Source: Methyloligella sp050110875 | Lineage (GTDB): Bacteria > Pseudomonadota > Alphaproteobacteria > Rhizobiales > Methyloligellaceae | Assembly (NCBI GenBank): GCA_050110875.1 | Contig: CP188828.1 | Span: 1,612,001-1,676,000 of the forward strand | Direction of reading: 5' to 3' | Length of the DNA: 64,000 nt | In this document: in pieces, positions 34,173-43,700 of the stretch | Position numbering within the stretch: the stretch's first letter is position 1 | Layout: every line of letters begins with the position of its first letter | Program-made: the position numbers and the translations under genes | Notes under the pieces: model-generated | Database searches by the model: none | Told to the model about the DNA's origin: nothing | What the model saw: the letters and a program-made list of their open reading frames with translations, nothing else

Positions 34173-34658
34173 ATGACCATCGCCGTAGGAGACCGCCTGC
34201 CCGACGCCACCTTCATGACGATCGGCGATCAGGGACCGGAGAAGAAGTCGTCGTCGGAGGTCTTTTCAGGCAAGACGGTGGTGCTTTTCGCGGTGCCGGG
34301 CGCCTTTACCCCGACCTGCCATCTGCAACATCTGCCGGGCTTCATTGAGAATGCCGAGGCGCTGAAGGAAAAGGGAGCGGACACCATCGCTTGCGTCTCC
34401 GTCAACGACGCTTTCGTGCTCGATGCCTGGTCCGATGTCGCCGGCGCCCGCGGCAAGGTCACCTTTCTTGCCGATCCGGATGCGGAATTCACCAAGGCCA
34501 TCGGCATGGATTTCGATGCCAGCGCCGTCGGTCTCGGAACCCGCTCCAAGCGTTATGCCATGCTGGTCGAGGATGGCGTGGTCAAGGTGCTGAATATCGA
34601 GCCCTCCCCGGGCGAAGCCGAGGAAAGCACCGCCAGCAAGCTCCTGGAGGGCATGTAG
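34173..34658 (+). CDS. peroxiredoxin, Prx5 type
   Basis: A 161-residue cytoplasmic thiol peroxidase. The peroxidatic site is PGAFTPTCHLQHLPG with C49; a second Cys is C74. The family reduces hydrogen peroxide and organic peroxides, in bacteria often with glutathione/glutaredoxin as donor, which would fit the gshA gene in this window. Convergent with rnhA, 25 bases apart. Confidence 0.94.
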   Translation: MTIAVGDRLPDATFMTIGDQGPEKKSSSEVFSGKTVVLFAVPGAFTPTCHLQHLPGFIENAEALKEKGADTIACVSVNDAFVLDAWSDVAGARGKVTFLADPDAEFTKAIGMDFDASAVGLGTRSKRYAMLVEDGVVKVLNIEPSPGEAEESTASKLLEGM

Positions 34659-34683
34659 GGCCTCTGGCACTTAGGCCTATCGC

Positions 34684-35145
34684 CTAGCGCTTGAGAAAAG
34701 GCGCCATGCCCTCCCGCGCCAGCTCGTCGGCCCGTTCGTTGTCGTCGTGGCCGGCATGGCCCTTCACCCAGTGCCAGCGCACCTCGTGAAGCTTGGCGGC
34801 CGCGTCCAGCGCCTGCCATAGCTCGGCATTCTTCACCGGCTTCTTGGCGGCGGTCCGCCAGCCATTCTTCTTCCAGCCATGGATCCAGCCGGTGATTCCG
34901 CCGCGCAAATAGTTCGAGTCCGTGTAGAGATCGACGACGGAGGGTTTCTTCAGGGCCTCCAGTGCCTTGATGGCGGCCGTCAGCTCCATGCGGTTATTGG
35001 TGGTCGCGGCTTCCCCGCCTTTGATTTCCTTGCGATGCGCACCCGATTCGAGAATAGCGCCCCAGCCGCCGGGGCCGGGATTGCCCGAGCAAGCACCATC
35101 CGTGTGGATCGCCACCACCGGCTTCTTGTCCTCAGCCTCTGCCAT
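34684..35145 (-). CDS. rnhA: ribonuclease HI
   Basis: A 153-residue enzyme cutting RNA in RNA-DNA hybrids. The four acidic catalytic residues are seen: D16 in HTDGACSGNPG, E54 in NNRMELTA, D76 in YTDSNY and D140 in NERADELA, plus the basic handle WKKNGWRTAAKK. Its ATG overlaps the thrB stop by one base (TGATG), so the two are translated from one message. A type 2 enzyme, rnhB, is at 48986. Confidence 0.97.
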   Translation of the reverse strand: MAEAEDKKPVVAIHTDGACSGNPGPGGWGAILESGAHRKEIKGGEAATTNNRMELTAAIKALEALKKPSVVDLYTDSNYLRGGITGWIHGWKKNGWRTAAKKPVKNAELWQALDAAAKLHEVRWHWVKGHAGHDDNERADELAREGMAPFLKR

Positions 35146-36113
35146 CAGCTCTCGTCCAGCCCGTAATCGGAGGCCGAGCGCACCTGCCGGTGGAAGCGCA
35201 GCTTCCGTAGATACTCGTCCGGCTTCTTCGGCTGCACCAGAGCCTGGGCGTCACGGTTCAGCCAGTCATAGGTCCGCGTCAGCAGAAAGCGCAGCGCCGC
35301 GCCACGCGCCAGGATCGGCAGCGCCTCCCGTTCCGCCGCACCCAGCGGGCGGACGGCCTGATAGGCCTCCAGCAGCGCCCGGGACTTGGTCACGTTGAAG
35401 CTGGCGTCGGATTCGAAACACCAGGCGTTGAGGCAGATCGCTACGTCATAGGCGAGCCGGTCGTTGCAGGCGAAATAGAAGTCGATCAGCCCGGAAACGG
35501 TCGCATCGAGAAACAGCACATTGTCCGGAAAGAGATCGGCATGGATGACCCCCTCGGGGAGGTCGTCCGGCCAGTTCCCGGAAAGCGCATCGAGCTCGCT
35601 TGCGATTTCTCCCGCAAGCCCCGGAATCACGCTGTCGGCATCCGCCTTCACTGCATCGAAGAGCTGTGCCCAGCCGTCCGGTCCGAGGCTGTTTTCACGG
35701 CGCATCTTGAAATCCGCGCCGGCCCGGTGAAATTTCGCCAGCACGTCGCCAAGCGCCGCGCATTGGACCGCGCTCGGGCGCCGCGCCGATATCCCTTCGA
35801 GAAAGGTGATCAGCGCCGCCGGCCGGCCGGCCAGCTCGCGCAAGGACTTGCCCTGGATATCGTGGACGGGCAGAGGGCAGGGAAGACCCTTATCGGCCAG
35901 ATGCTCCATCAGGCCGAGAAAATAGGGCAGGTCGGCTTCCGACACCCGCTTCTCGTAGAGGGTCAGGATGAAGCGGCCCTTGTCGGTCTCCACCAGGAAA
36001 TTACTGTTCTCCACCCCCTCCGCGATGCCCTTGAAGGAGGTGAGACGGCCCATCCCGTAGCTTTCCAGAAAGCATTGCAGCTCCGCGTCGGAGACATCCG
36101 TGTAGACGGCCAT
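35145..36113 (-). CDS. thrB: homoserine kinase ThrB, aminoglycoside-phosphotransferase fold
   Basis: A 322-residue kinase making O-phosphohomoserine for ThrC (25999). It is of the APH-like class used in alphaproteobacteria rather than the GHMP class: catalytic loop HADLFPDN with H191, D193 and N198, and metal-binding D211 in GLIDFYFACND. MAVYTDVSDAEL is a typical N-terminus. It starts two bases after the ispH stop; ispH-thrB-rnhA are evidently one operon. Confidence 0.95.
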   Translation of the reverse strand: MAVYTDVSDAELQCFLESYGMGRLTSFKGIAEGVENSNFLVETDKGRFILTLYEKRVSEADLPYFLGLMEHLADKGLPCPLPVHDIQGKSLRELAGRPAALITFLEGISARRPSAVQCAALGDVLAKFHRAGADFKMRRENSLGPDGWAQLFDAVKADADSVIPGLAGEIASELDALSGNWPDDLPEGVIHADLFPDNVLFLDATVSGLIDFYFACNDRLAYDVAICLNAWCFESDASFNVTKSRALLEAYQAVRPLGAAEREALPILARGAALRFLLTRTYDWLNRDAQALVQPKKPDEYLRKLRFHRQVRSASDYGLDES

Positions 36114-36115
36114 GC

Positions 36116-37108
36116 TTACGACGCCGCTTGTTCGCGCAAGGGCCGCGGCAGTTTGAAGGAGATGCTCTCCTCCGCCGTCCGCACCGTCTCCACATCGGCC
36201 CGGAAGCGGGCCCGGAACGCATCGATGATCTCGTCCACCAAGATCTCCGGCGCCGAGGCGCCGGCGGTGATGCCGAGGCTGCCGATCCCGTCGAACATCT
36301 TCCAATCGATCTCCTGCGCCCCTTGCAGCAGCACGGCTTGCGGGCAGCCGGCGCGCACGGCCACCTCGACCAGGCGCTGGGAGTTTGAGCTGTTGGGCGA
36401 GCCCACCACGATCATCCGGTCGCATTTCGGCGCGATGGATTTCACCGCCTCCTGGCGGTTCGTCGTGGCGTAGCAGATATCGTCCTTGGTCGGCACCTTC
36501 AGGGCAGAGAAGCGCGCCTTGAGGGTCTCCAGGATCTCTTTCGTATCGTCCACGGAGAGCGTCGTCTGGGTCGTGCAGGCGAGCTTCTCCGGATCGTTCG
36601 GCGTGAAGCCCTTCGCGTCCTCGATGGTCTCGATCAGCGTCACCGCGCCGTCCGGGAGCTGCCCCATGGTGCCCACCACCTCCGGGTGGCCCGCATGACC
36701 GATCAGCAGCACCTCGTTGCCGGCCAGGAACTGCCGCTGGGCCTCCATATGCACCTTGGTGACCAGCGGGCAGGTGGCGTCGAGATGAAACATCTTGCGC
36801 CGCGCGGCCTCTTCAGGCACCGATTTCGGCACCCCATGGGCGGAGAAGACGATCGGCGCGTCCGTGTCCGGGATTTCGTCCAATTCTTCGACGAAAATTG
36901 CCCCCTTCGCCCGGAGATTCTCAACCACGTAGCGGTTATGCACGATCTCATGACGCACATAGACCGGCGCGCCGTATTTCGCCAAGGCGAGCTCGACGAT
37001 CTGGATCGCGCGGTCGACGCCGGCGCAGAAGCCGCGCGGCGCCGCGAGATAGATGGTCAGCGGCGCGGCGCCGGGGTCCGGCTCAAAGCGTGTCGGTTTC
37101 AGCTCCAT
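36116..37108 (-). CDS. ispH: 4-hydroxy-3-methylbut-2-enyl diphosphate reductase IspH
   Basis: A 330-residue iron-sulfur enzyme for the last step of the non-mevalonate isoprenoid pathway, giving IPP and DMAPP. The three cluster Cys are C28 (RGFCAGV), C113 (ATCPLV) and C212 (DICYATTNRQ); GSPNSSNSQRL is also present. Start at 37108 follows AGAGG and gives the family-sized protein. With ispE (58784) and the polyprenyl synthase (59676) it feeds ubiquinone synthesis. Confidence 0.97.
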   Translation of the reverse strand: MELKPTRFEPDPGAAPLTIYLAAPRGFCAGVDRAIQIVELALAKYGAPVYVRHEIVHNRYVVENLRAKGAIFVEELDEIPDTDAPIVFSAHGVPKSVPEEAARRKMFHLDATCPLVTKVHMEAQRQFLAGNEVLLIGHAGHPEVVGTMGQLPDGAVTLIETIEDAKGFTPNDPEKLACTTQTTLSVDDTKEILETLKARFSALKVPTKDDICYATTNRQEAVKSIAPKCDRMIVVGSPNSSNSQRLVEVAVRAGCPQAVLLQGAQEIDWKMFDGIGSLGITAGASAPEILVDEIIDAFRARFRADVETVRTAEESISFKLPRPLREQAAS

Positions 37109-37297
37109 AGGCCTCTGGCGATTCGTGTTCCGGTGTCGCAGGTTAGAGCATCTCGGCCCTTGTGGCCGCAGCGACAGGCCGCTAGTTTTGCGCTTCCAGA
37201 CGGCCTGTGGATGAAATTGCGGCAAATCGGCCGATCTTTCGGTCCGCGGCATTTCAGGTGTGCAAGCCTAACCTGTCAAGACGAGTACGGGGTTAAG

Positions 37298-38011
37298 TTG
37301 ACGCGTTCGAGTGCATTGAAGTTGCGTGGCCTTGCCTACACGGCCTGTATTCTCGCGATACCGGTCTTCCTGTCGGGCTGCACGGTCGGCTCGCTTTCGA
37401 ACCCGTTCAACCGCAACGATTCGGCCGATGCGCCGCCCTTGCCGCCCAGCACGTTGCCGCCCAGCGCGCGGGGCTCGGACGCACCGGCGGCAGACATGCC
37501 CACACCACCGCCCGCGGCAACGGGCACGTCGACGGCAACGAGCGCCTCTACGGCAAGTGCGCCGTCCGCCAATCCGGGTCTTGCGACACTGCCATCCGGC
37601 ACCGCCACCCATTGCCCGGAAGTTGTCTCCTGGCCCCAGGACCGCCTCGTGACGGTCTATCAGCCGGGCCATTCCGGTGAGGCCATGGCGATCCGTCATC
37701 GCGGCGAGTTGACCAAGCTCTCCCGCGAATGCCGCGTCTACGGCAATCAGATGACCGTGCGCTACGGGTTTGCCGGCCGAGTCTTGCTCGGTCCGAAGGG
37801 CAGTGCCGGCACGGTCAGCCTGCCCGTGAGCGTCCGTGTCGCGAGTTCCGATCAGCGGATCATCAAGTCCGATTCTCTGCGCGTCTCGACCAATATCCCG
37901 GCGGGCAACCCGGTGGGCTATTTCTCCATGGTGCGGGAGGTCTCCTTCCCCGTCGCCACCGGCACGCGCCCGGAAGACTACAAGATCTACGTGGGCTTGA
38001 AGCAGACCTAG
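37298..38011 (+). CDS. lipoprotein with Pro/Thr/Ala-rich linker
   Basis: A hypothetical outer-membrane or periplasmic lipoprotein, 237 residues from a TTG at 37298. The lipobox is LSGC after a hydrophobic stretch (LAYTACILAIPVF). Next comes a low-complexity linker (about 35-95) of Pro, Ala, Thr and Ser, then a conserved-looking domain with HCPEVVSWP, GRVLLGPKGSAGTVSLPV and YKIYVGL. Similar proteins occur widely in alphaproteobacteria without assigned function. The start is uncertain: an ATG at 37211 is also in frame but puts the lipobox unusually far in. Confidence 0.75.
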   Translation: MTRSSALKLRGLAYTACILAIPVFLSGCTVGSLSNPFNRNDSADAPPLPPSTLPPSARGSDAPAADMPTPPPAATGTSTATSASTASAPSANPGLATLPSGTATHCPEVVSWPQDRLVTVYQPGHSGEAMAIRHRGELTKLSRECRVYGNQMTVRYGFAGRVLLGPKGSAGTVSLPVSVRVASSDQRIIKSDSLRVSTNIPAGNPVGYFSMVREVSFPVATGTRPEDYKIYVGLKQT

Positions 38012-38052
38012 TCGGCAAGCCGAAGCATAAGGAAAGAGAGGCCGGATAAGAA

Positions 38053-38084
38053 AAGGGCGCCGGACCTCTCGGACCGCCGCCCTT
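38053..38084 (-). terminator. terminator of the ATP synthase Fo operon
   Basis: AAGGGCG (38053-38059) and CGCCCTT (38078-38084) pair; read on the minus strand the stem is followed by TTCTTATCC after CCCTT, i.e. a T-rich stretch. It lies just after the atpF stop at 38108. Confidence 0.75.
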
Positions 38085-38107
38085 CAAACGCTCGGCTTCT
38101 GAGAAGC

Positions 38108-38596
38108 CTAATTCAACTTGGTCTTGAGCGAGTCGATGCTCTCGTTGAGCAGCTTGTCGGCCGTGGCCGGGGTCAGCTTCTCGCCGATCAGCGTGCGCGC
38201 TGCGCCCACCGCGGCATCCACCGCAGCGCCGCGGACATCGGCCACCGCCTGCTCTTCGGCCCGGGCGATCTTGTCCTCGGCCAGCTTGGTGCGGCGCTCG
38301 AACTGCTCCTGCATGTCGCGCCGGGTCTCTTCGGCGTAGGACTTCGCCTCGCGCTTGGCCAGATCGACGATATCGTCGGCCTCCTGCTGGGCTTCCTTCT
38401 GCTTGCGCTTATACTCGGCCAGCACGTTCTCCGCCTCTTCGCGCAGACGTTTGGCCTCGTCCAGCTCCGCCGCAATCTCAGCCGCCCGCTTGTCCAGCGC
38501 CTGGCCCAGCTTGTGGAAGGTCTTGAAATAGACCGCCAACGCGATGAACAGGAAGAAGGAGACGGCGACCCAGAATTCCGGTGTGAAGAGTTCCAT
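38108..38596 (-). CDS. atpF: ATP synthase Fo subunit b
   Basis: A 162-residue peripheral-stalk subunit: one N-terminal membrane span (about 8-26, VAVSFFLFIALAVYF) followed by a long charged coiled coil and a C-terminal delta-binding part (AARTLIGEKL). It is the last gene of the Fo operon. The paired b' gene lies immediately upstream, the pattern of alphaproteobacteria and phototrophs that use a b/b' heterodimer. Confidence 0.93.
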   Translation of the reverse strand: MELFTPEFWVAVSFFLFIALAVYFKTFHKLGQALDKRAAEIAAELDEAKRLREEAENVLAEYKRKQKEAQQEADDIVDLAKREAKSYAEETRRDMQEQFERRTKLAEDKIARAEEQAVADVRGAAVDAAVGAARTLIGEKLTPATADKLLNESIDSLKTKLN

Positions 38597-38608
38597 CGGA
38601 GCCGCTCC

Positions 38609-39094
38609 TTAATTCTGCCGGGCCGCGGCAACGGCCTTTTCGGCCTCGCCCTTGGAAGGGCTCACGCCAATCAGCTTGTCGACGATATCCGTCGCCACGC
38701 CCGTGGCGATGCCGTCGACCTCTTTCAGTGCCGAAGCCTTGGCCTCTGCGATGCGGGCCTCGGCCTCCTCGGCCTTCTTGGCGAGCTCGCTTTCGAGCTT
38801 CTCGCGTTCCGACGAGAGCTCTTCATTGAGCTTGTCCCGCGCCTCCTGGGCGATGGCATGGGCTTGCTGCTTGGCTTCGGCCAGCGCCTGCTCGTAAGCG
38901 GCGATCGCCTCCTCTGTGGCCTTGCGGAGATCGTCGGCGGTCTGAAGATCCGATTGGATCTTGTTCCGCCGGGTCTCCAGCACGCTACCGATTTTCGGCA
39001 GCGCCACCTTCGCCATCAGCACATAGAGAATGCCGAAGGTGATCGCCAGCCAGATAAGCTGCGGTACCCAATCGAGTGGATTTAGCTGCGGCAT
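38609..39094 (-). CDS. atpG: ATP synthase Fo subunit b'
   Basis: A 161-residue second stalk subunit, with the N-terminal PQLNPLDWVPQLIWLAITFGILY span and a coiled coil rich in Ala, Glu and Lys. The opening motif and the order c, b', b distinguish it from the typical b subunit. Separated by 12 bases from atpF and 30 from atpE. Naming varies (atpF', atpF2, atpX). Confidence 0.92.
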   Translation of the reverse strand: MPQLNPLDWVPQLIWLAITFGILYVLMAKVALPKIGSVLETRRNKIQSDLQTADDLRKATEEAIAAYEQALAEAKQQAHAIAQEARDKLNEELSSEREKLESELAKKAEEAEARIAEAKASALKEVDGIATGVATDIVDKLIGVSPSKGEAEKAVAAARQN

Positions 39095-39124
39095 GGTCCT
39101 ATTCGCTTACCAGCTTTTGGCTGA

Positions 39125-39352
39125 TTAAAAGACGAAGAGGATGATCAGCGCCACGACCAGGCCGAACAGGCCGGTCGCCTCGGCGAGAGCAAAGCCGAGC
39201 AGCAGGTTCGGGAACTGGCCCGCGGCTGCAGACGGATTGCGCAGAGCGCCGGAAAGATAATTGCCGAAAATCGTACCGATACCGAGACCGGCACCGACAA
39301 GGGCGATCGAGGCCAGGCCTGCGCCGATAAACTTAGCTGCTTCGGGTTCCAT
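39125..39352 (-). CDS. atpE: ATP synthase Fo subunit c
   Basis: A 75-residue hairpin of two membrane helices forming the rotor ring. The first helix has the Gly-rich ALVGAGLGIGTIFG, the loop RNPSA and the second helix carries the proton-binding Glu in FALAEATGLFGLV. Length and motif are those of alphaproteobacterial proton-driven c subunits; the residues expected of a sodium-binding ring are not seen. Confidence 0.96.
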   Translation of the reverse strand: MEPEAAKFIGAGLASIALVGAGLGIGTIFGNYLSGALRNPSAAAGQFPNLLLGFALAEATGLFGLVVALIILFVF

Positions 39353-39402
39353 TCATTCCTCCCATTGGGACTGTGACTAACGACTAGAGATGATGCTCCG
39401 TC

Positions 39403-40185
39403 TCAATGCAGGTGAAGCGCGTCATTGAGATAGATACAGGTGAGGATCGCGAACACGTAAGCCTGCAGGAACGCGACCAGAACTTCCAAAGCGGTGAAGC
39501 CCACCATGAAGGCGAGCGGCGCCCAGCCGCCCAGGAAACCGAGCGCCACCACGAAGGCGCCGAACACCTTCAGCATGGTGTGGCCGGCCATCATGTTGGC
39601 GAACAAACGAACCGAGAGGCTCACCGGGCGGGTGAGATAGGAGATCACCTCGATCACCACGATGAGCGGCACCAGGATAGCGGGCACGCCCTTCGGCACG
39701 AACAGTCGCAGGAACCCGATGCCGTGCTTGATGAAGCCGAGAACGGTAATGCCGAGGATGATCGCCGCGGCGAGCGCGAAGGTGACGATGATATGGCTCG
39801 TCACCGTGAAGGAATAGGGCACCATGCCGAGCATGTTCAGCGCCAGGACGAACATGAACAGGGTGAAGATGAAGGGGAAGTAGGGCATGCCGGCCGTGCC
39901 GGTATTGTCCCGCAGCATGTTCGCCACGAACTCGTAGGAAAGCTCGGCGATCGACTGGCTGCGGGAGGGCACCATCTCCTGACGGCGCATGGCCCAAACC
40001 ATGAACGCGGTGATCAGCACGATGGCGATCACCATGAAGAGTCCGGAATTCGTGAAGGAGGCGTCGATTCCGAAGACGTCCAGCTCGATCAGACGTTTGA
40101 TCTCGAACTGGTGCATCGGGTCCGGAAGACCGCCACCCTCGCCATGGGCCCCATGGGCCGCTTCTGCTGCGTATGCCTCGAACAC
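39403..40185 (-). CDS. atpB: ATP synthase Fo subunit a
   Basis: A 260-residue membrane subunit providing the two half channels. Visible are DPMHQFEIKRL near the start, the essential Arg in SLSVRLFANMMAGHTMLKV and the C-terminal LQAYVFAILTCIYLNDALHLH. Located between atpI and atpE in the minus-strand operon. Confidence 0.96.
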   Translation of the reverse strand: MFEAYAAEAAHGAHGEGGGLPDPMHQFEIKRLIELDVFGIDASFTNSGLFMVIAIVLITAFMVWAMRRQEMVPSRSQSIAELSYEFVANMLRDNTGTAGMPYFPFIFTLFMFVLALNMLGMVPYSFTVTSHIIVTFALAAAIILGITVLGFIKHGIGFLRLFVPKGVPAILVPLIVVIEVISYLTRPVSLSVRLFANMMAGHTMLKVFGAFVVALGFLGGWAPLAFMVGFTALEVLVAFLQAYVFAILTCIYLNDALHLH

Positions 40186-40191
40186 CCGTCT

Positions 40192-40584
40192 CTACTCATC
40201 CTCTTCCGAGCTTTCCGGCGGCAGGTCCTTGCCGGGCAGCGGTTTGCCCTTCGCCTGCATCGCTTTCGCGCTTCGGATCACGTTCAAAATCCCAGCGGCG
40301 GACCCCAGAATGAGGAACACCACCATCATGATCGGGGCCGTACCGAACCATTGGTCCAGCGCCCAGCCGATAAACCCGCCGACGATGACGCCCGCCACCA
40401 TCTCGGTGGCAAGCCGCATCGCATTTCCCATCGCCCGGCCGCGTTCGGATCTCTCCTCATCCGCATCCGGGGAATGGCGTGCGCGGATCTCCCCCAGTTT
40501 CCCCTCAAGATCGTTCAAGCGCCGGCGTATCGCGTCGGTGTCCTGGTCGCTTTTTTCGCGTCCCGGGCCCTTAGGTCCGGCCAT
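40192..40584 (-). CDS. atpI: ATP synthase protein I (AtpI), alphaproteobacterial type
   Basis: A 130-residue protein: charged N-terminus (RRRLNDLEGKLGEIRAR), two membrane spans (about 60-80 and 84-103) with MVAGVIVGGFIGWALDQWFGT between them, and a charged tail. AtpI assists c-ring assembly in some bacteria. First gene of the Fo operon, seven bases before atpB, with a good promoter 60 bases upstream. Confidence 0.9.
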   Translation of the reverse strand: MAGPKGPGREKSDQDTDAIRRRLNDLEGKLGEIRARHSPDADEERSERGRAMGNAMRLATEMVAGVIVGGFIGWALDQWFGTAPIMMVVFLILGSAAGILNVIRSAKAMQAKGKPLPGKDLPPESSEEDE

Positions 40585-40644
40585 GGCACTTTCTCATCTT
40601 CAAGGGGAACGGCCGGCAGACCGGCTGGTCCTCAGCCCGCGCGC

Positions 40645-40672
40645 ACCATAGTGAACCTTTCGGCACTGTCAA
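40645..40672 (-). promoter_or_regulatory. housekeeping-type promoter of the ATP synthase Fo operon
   Basis: Read on the minus strand: TTGACA (40672-40667) and TATGGT (40650-40645) separated by 16 bases. The -35 is a perfect consensus and preceded by C, as usual in alphaproteobacteria. Transcription would start near 40637 and leave a leader of about 50 bases before atpI. Confidence 0.7.
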
Positions 40673-40775
40673 GATTTCGCCAAGGCGGTCTTTCGTCGCC
40701 TGTGAATAGGCTTAAGCGCCTTGAAAAAACGGGAATATCTATAAGCTTCGACGGGCCGGAAAGCGAGAGCCGTTC

Positions 40776-43700
40776 CTAGCTCGCATCCCGCAGTTGCTCG
40801 GCCGTCTCCAGATTGACCGAGACCAGTTGGCTCACCCCGCGTTCCGCCATGGTGACGCCGAACAGCCGGTTCATCCGCGCCATGGTCAGCGGGTGATGGG
40901 TGATGATCAGGAACCGCGTATCCGTGGTCTCCACCATCTCCTCCATCATGCGGCAGAAGCGCTCCACATTGGCGTCGTCCAGCGGCGCGTCCACCTCGTC
41001 CAGCACGCAGATCGGCGAGGGGTTGGTGAGGAACACCGCGAAGATCAGGGCGAGTGCGGTCAGCGCCTTCTCGCCGCCTGAGAGCAGGGTCAGCACTTGC
41101 GGCTTTTTGCCGGGCGGGCAGGCGAGAATCTCAAGCCCCGCCTGGAGCGGATCGTCGGATTCCACCAGCTGCAGCTCTGCCGAGCCGCCGCCGAACAGGA
41201 CGCTGAACAGCCGCTTGAAGTGGGCGTCCACCGTGTCGAAAGCCTCCAGCAGCCGTTTGCGGCCTTCCCGGTTGAGATTGGAGATTCCCTGGCGGAGGCT
41301 GGCGATCGCCTCTTCCACGTCGCCCTTTTCGCGCTCGATCTCCTCGAGCTGCGCCGCGATTTCCGTCTCTTCCTCCTCGGCGCGGAGATTGACTGCCCCC
41401 AAACGCTCCCGGTCGGCCTTGAGCTTATGCAGCTCGGCCTCCACCTGAGAGATATCCGGCAGGGTTGCGCGAGGCTCGAGCCCTGCGAGCTTGATGCAGC
41501 CTTCCGGCGCGCAGTCGAACGCCTCGCGGATTTGATGGGCGATATCGCTCCGCTTGCCGCGCGCCGCCTCCAGCCGCGCCTCGCTGCGGGCCTTCGATTC
41601 CCGGGCCGCGGAAAGTCGCTCCTGAACCTCCCGCAGAACCTTGTCGTGCTCGCGCCGTGCCGTATCGGCTTCGGCCAGAGCGTCCGCCGCTTGCGAACGC
41701 TCCTGCTCGGCCTCGGCAATGGAATCCAATAGGGTCCGCCGCCGCGCCTCGATCTCTTCGGGCAGCTTTGCGATGCCTTCCAGATCGCCGCGGATTTCTT
41801 CCTCCCGGGCGCGCAGGGTCTCGATCTGCTCCCGCGCCTTGGCGATGCGCTTCTGCCAGAGATCGTTCTCCGCGGCGATCGCCTCGACGCGCTCCTGACG
41901 CAGCCGGATACCCCGCGCGTGGCTATCGAGCTCTGCCTTGGCATCCGCATGGGCTGCCCGGGCGGATCCGGCCTCCTGCTGCGCCTCTTGCTGCGCCTGC
42001 TCGAGACCGGCGAGCTTGTCTTCGAGGTCGAGCGCTTCTTTCACCTCGGCAAGGCGCGACTGCGCCTCCTTCAGGGAATCCTGCGTGCGGGTGCGCGCCT
42101 CAGCCAGCCGGCCGAGCTCGCGGCTCCGCTCCTGCATGGCGTGCTCGGTCTCGGCGATCTTGTCCCGGGTCGCTGCGAGTTCGTTCTGGGTTTCCTTCGC
42201 CTGCTGGCGCAGGGCCTTGGTGCGCTCGGCAGCCCCGCGCAGCGCCTCGCTACTCTTCTCCAACGCCTCTTGCGCGGAAGTCAGAGCGGCTTCCGCCGTC
42301 TCGGCCTCGCCGCGCAAGCTCTCCAGACGATTGCGCTCTTGCAGCCGGGCCGCGGCCGCCGTGGCCGCGCCCGCCCGGATGCGATAGCCGTCCCAGCGCC
42401 AGAGATCCCCTTGCCTGGAGACGAGACGCTGACCGGGTTTCAACTCGGCCTGCAGCCGATCGCCGGTCTCCGCATCCACCACGCCGATCTGGGCCAGGCG
42501 CCGTGCCAGAAGGTCTGCGCCGGTCACGAACCGGCCGAGTGATTCTGCCCCGTCGGGCAGAGCGGGATCGCTATCCTGGGGCGAGAGTTTCCGCCAGAAG
42601 GCCGGTGCCGCCTCGTCGCTCGCCGCATCGAGATCGTCGCCCAGCGCCGTGCCCAGGGCCTGCTCGTAGCCTTCCGCGACCGAGACATGGGAAATCAGCG
42701 GCTCGAAATCTTCGTCCTGTGCGGGCTTCAGAAGCTTGGTCAGGGTGGCGAGCTCGGTCTCCAACCCCTGACGCTTCAGCCGGGCCGCGGCCGCATCGGA
42801 CCGCCGGTCGCTTTCGTCGGCGCGCGCGATCTCCTCGGCTTCTTCCGCGCTGGCAAGCTCTTCTTCCAGCCCTTGCAAGGCCTGGCGGAGACGATTGGCG
42901 GTCTCCTCCAGGGTCAGCAGATCCCCATGCTCCCCGGCCTGGGTTTCCGCCGCATATAGGGTCTCGCCGATCTCTTGAGATTGCGCTTCCAGCCGCGCGA
43001 TGCGGCCATCCAGCTCGGCCTTCTCGCTCTCCAGCCGCCGCTGCTCGGCTTTGGCTTGAGCGAACGCTTCCGTCGCAGCGCTCAAGGCCGCTTCCGCCCT
43101 GGAGAGCTCTTCCGCCGTCTCTTGCGCCGCCGCTTCCAGCTTCGGTGCCTCGGTCTCCTCGGCACTCGCCTCTTGCAGCTTGCGCTCCTCCTGGGAGAGG
43201 CCGCGCAGCATCTCTTCCGCCTCGGCGATATGCTCTTCCTCGCGGGCGAGATCGCGGCTCGTCTGGGCAAGCCGGGTCTCCAACTCCGCCTGGCGCGATT
43301 GGGCCCGCTGCTCTTCCCGGTCGAGCGCCTCCCGCTCCACCGAAAGCCGGTGCAGGGCCGCCGCCTTGTTGGCTTCCTCGTCCCGCAAGGGCTGCAGCTT
43401 CTCCGCCGCCAAGGCCTGATCGCGCAAGGCGTCGGTTTCCGCGCGCGTCTCCTCGCCGACCGCCGTCAGCGCCTGCTGGAAGGCGGCTTCCTCCTGCTCC
43501 ACGGCCGCGCAAGCATTCGCCCACAGCAGATGGTGATGCAGCGCCTCGCGCTCTTGGATCTTGTCGGAGACCTCCCGGTAGCGCTTCGCCTGGCGGGCCT
43601 GGCGCTTCAGGGCGTTGAGCTGGGTGGTGAGCTGGCCGATCAGATCGCCGAGCCGTTCCAGATTGGCTTCCGTGGCTTTCAGGCGCAGCTCCGCCTCGTG

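Noticed and set aside
41657..43618. 653-codon plus-strand frame opposite smc
   Set aside because: Pro/Arg/Ala-rich shadow of the smc coiled coil; no start signal.
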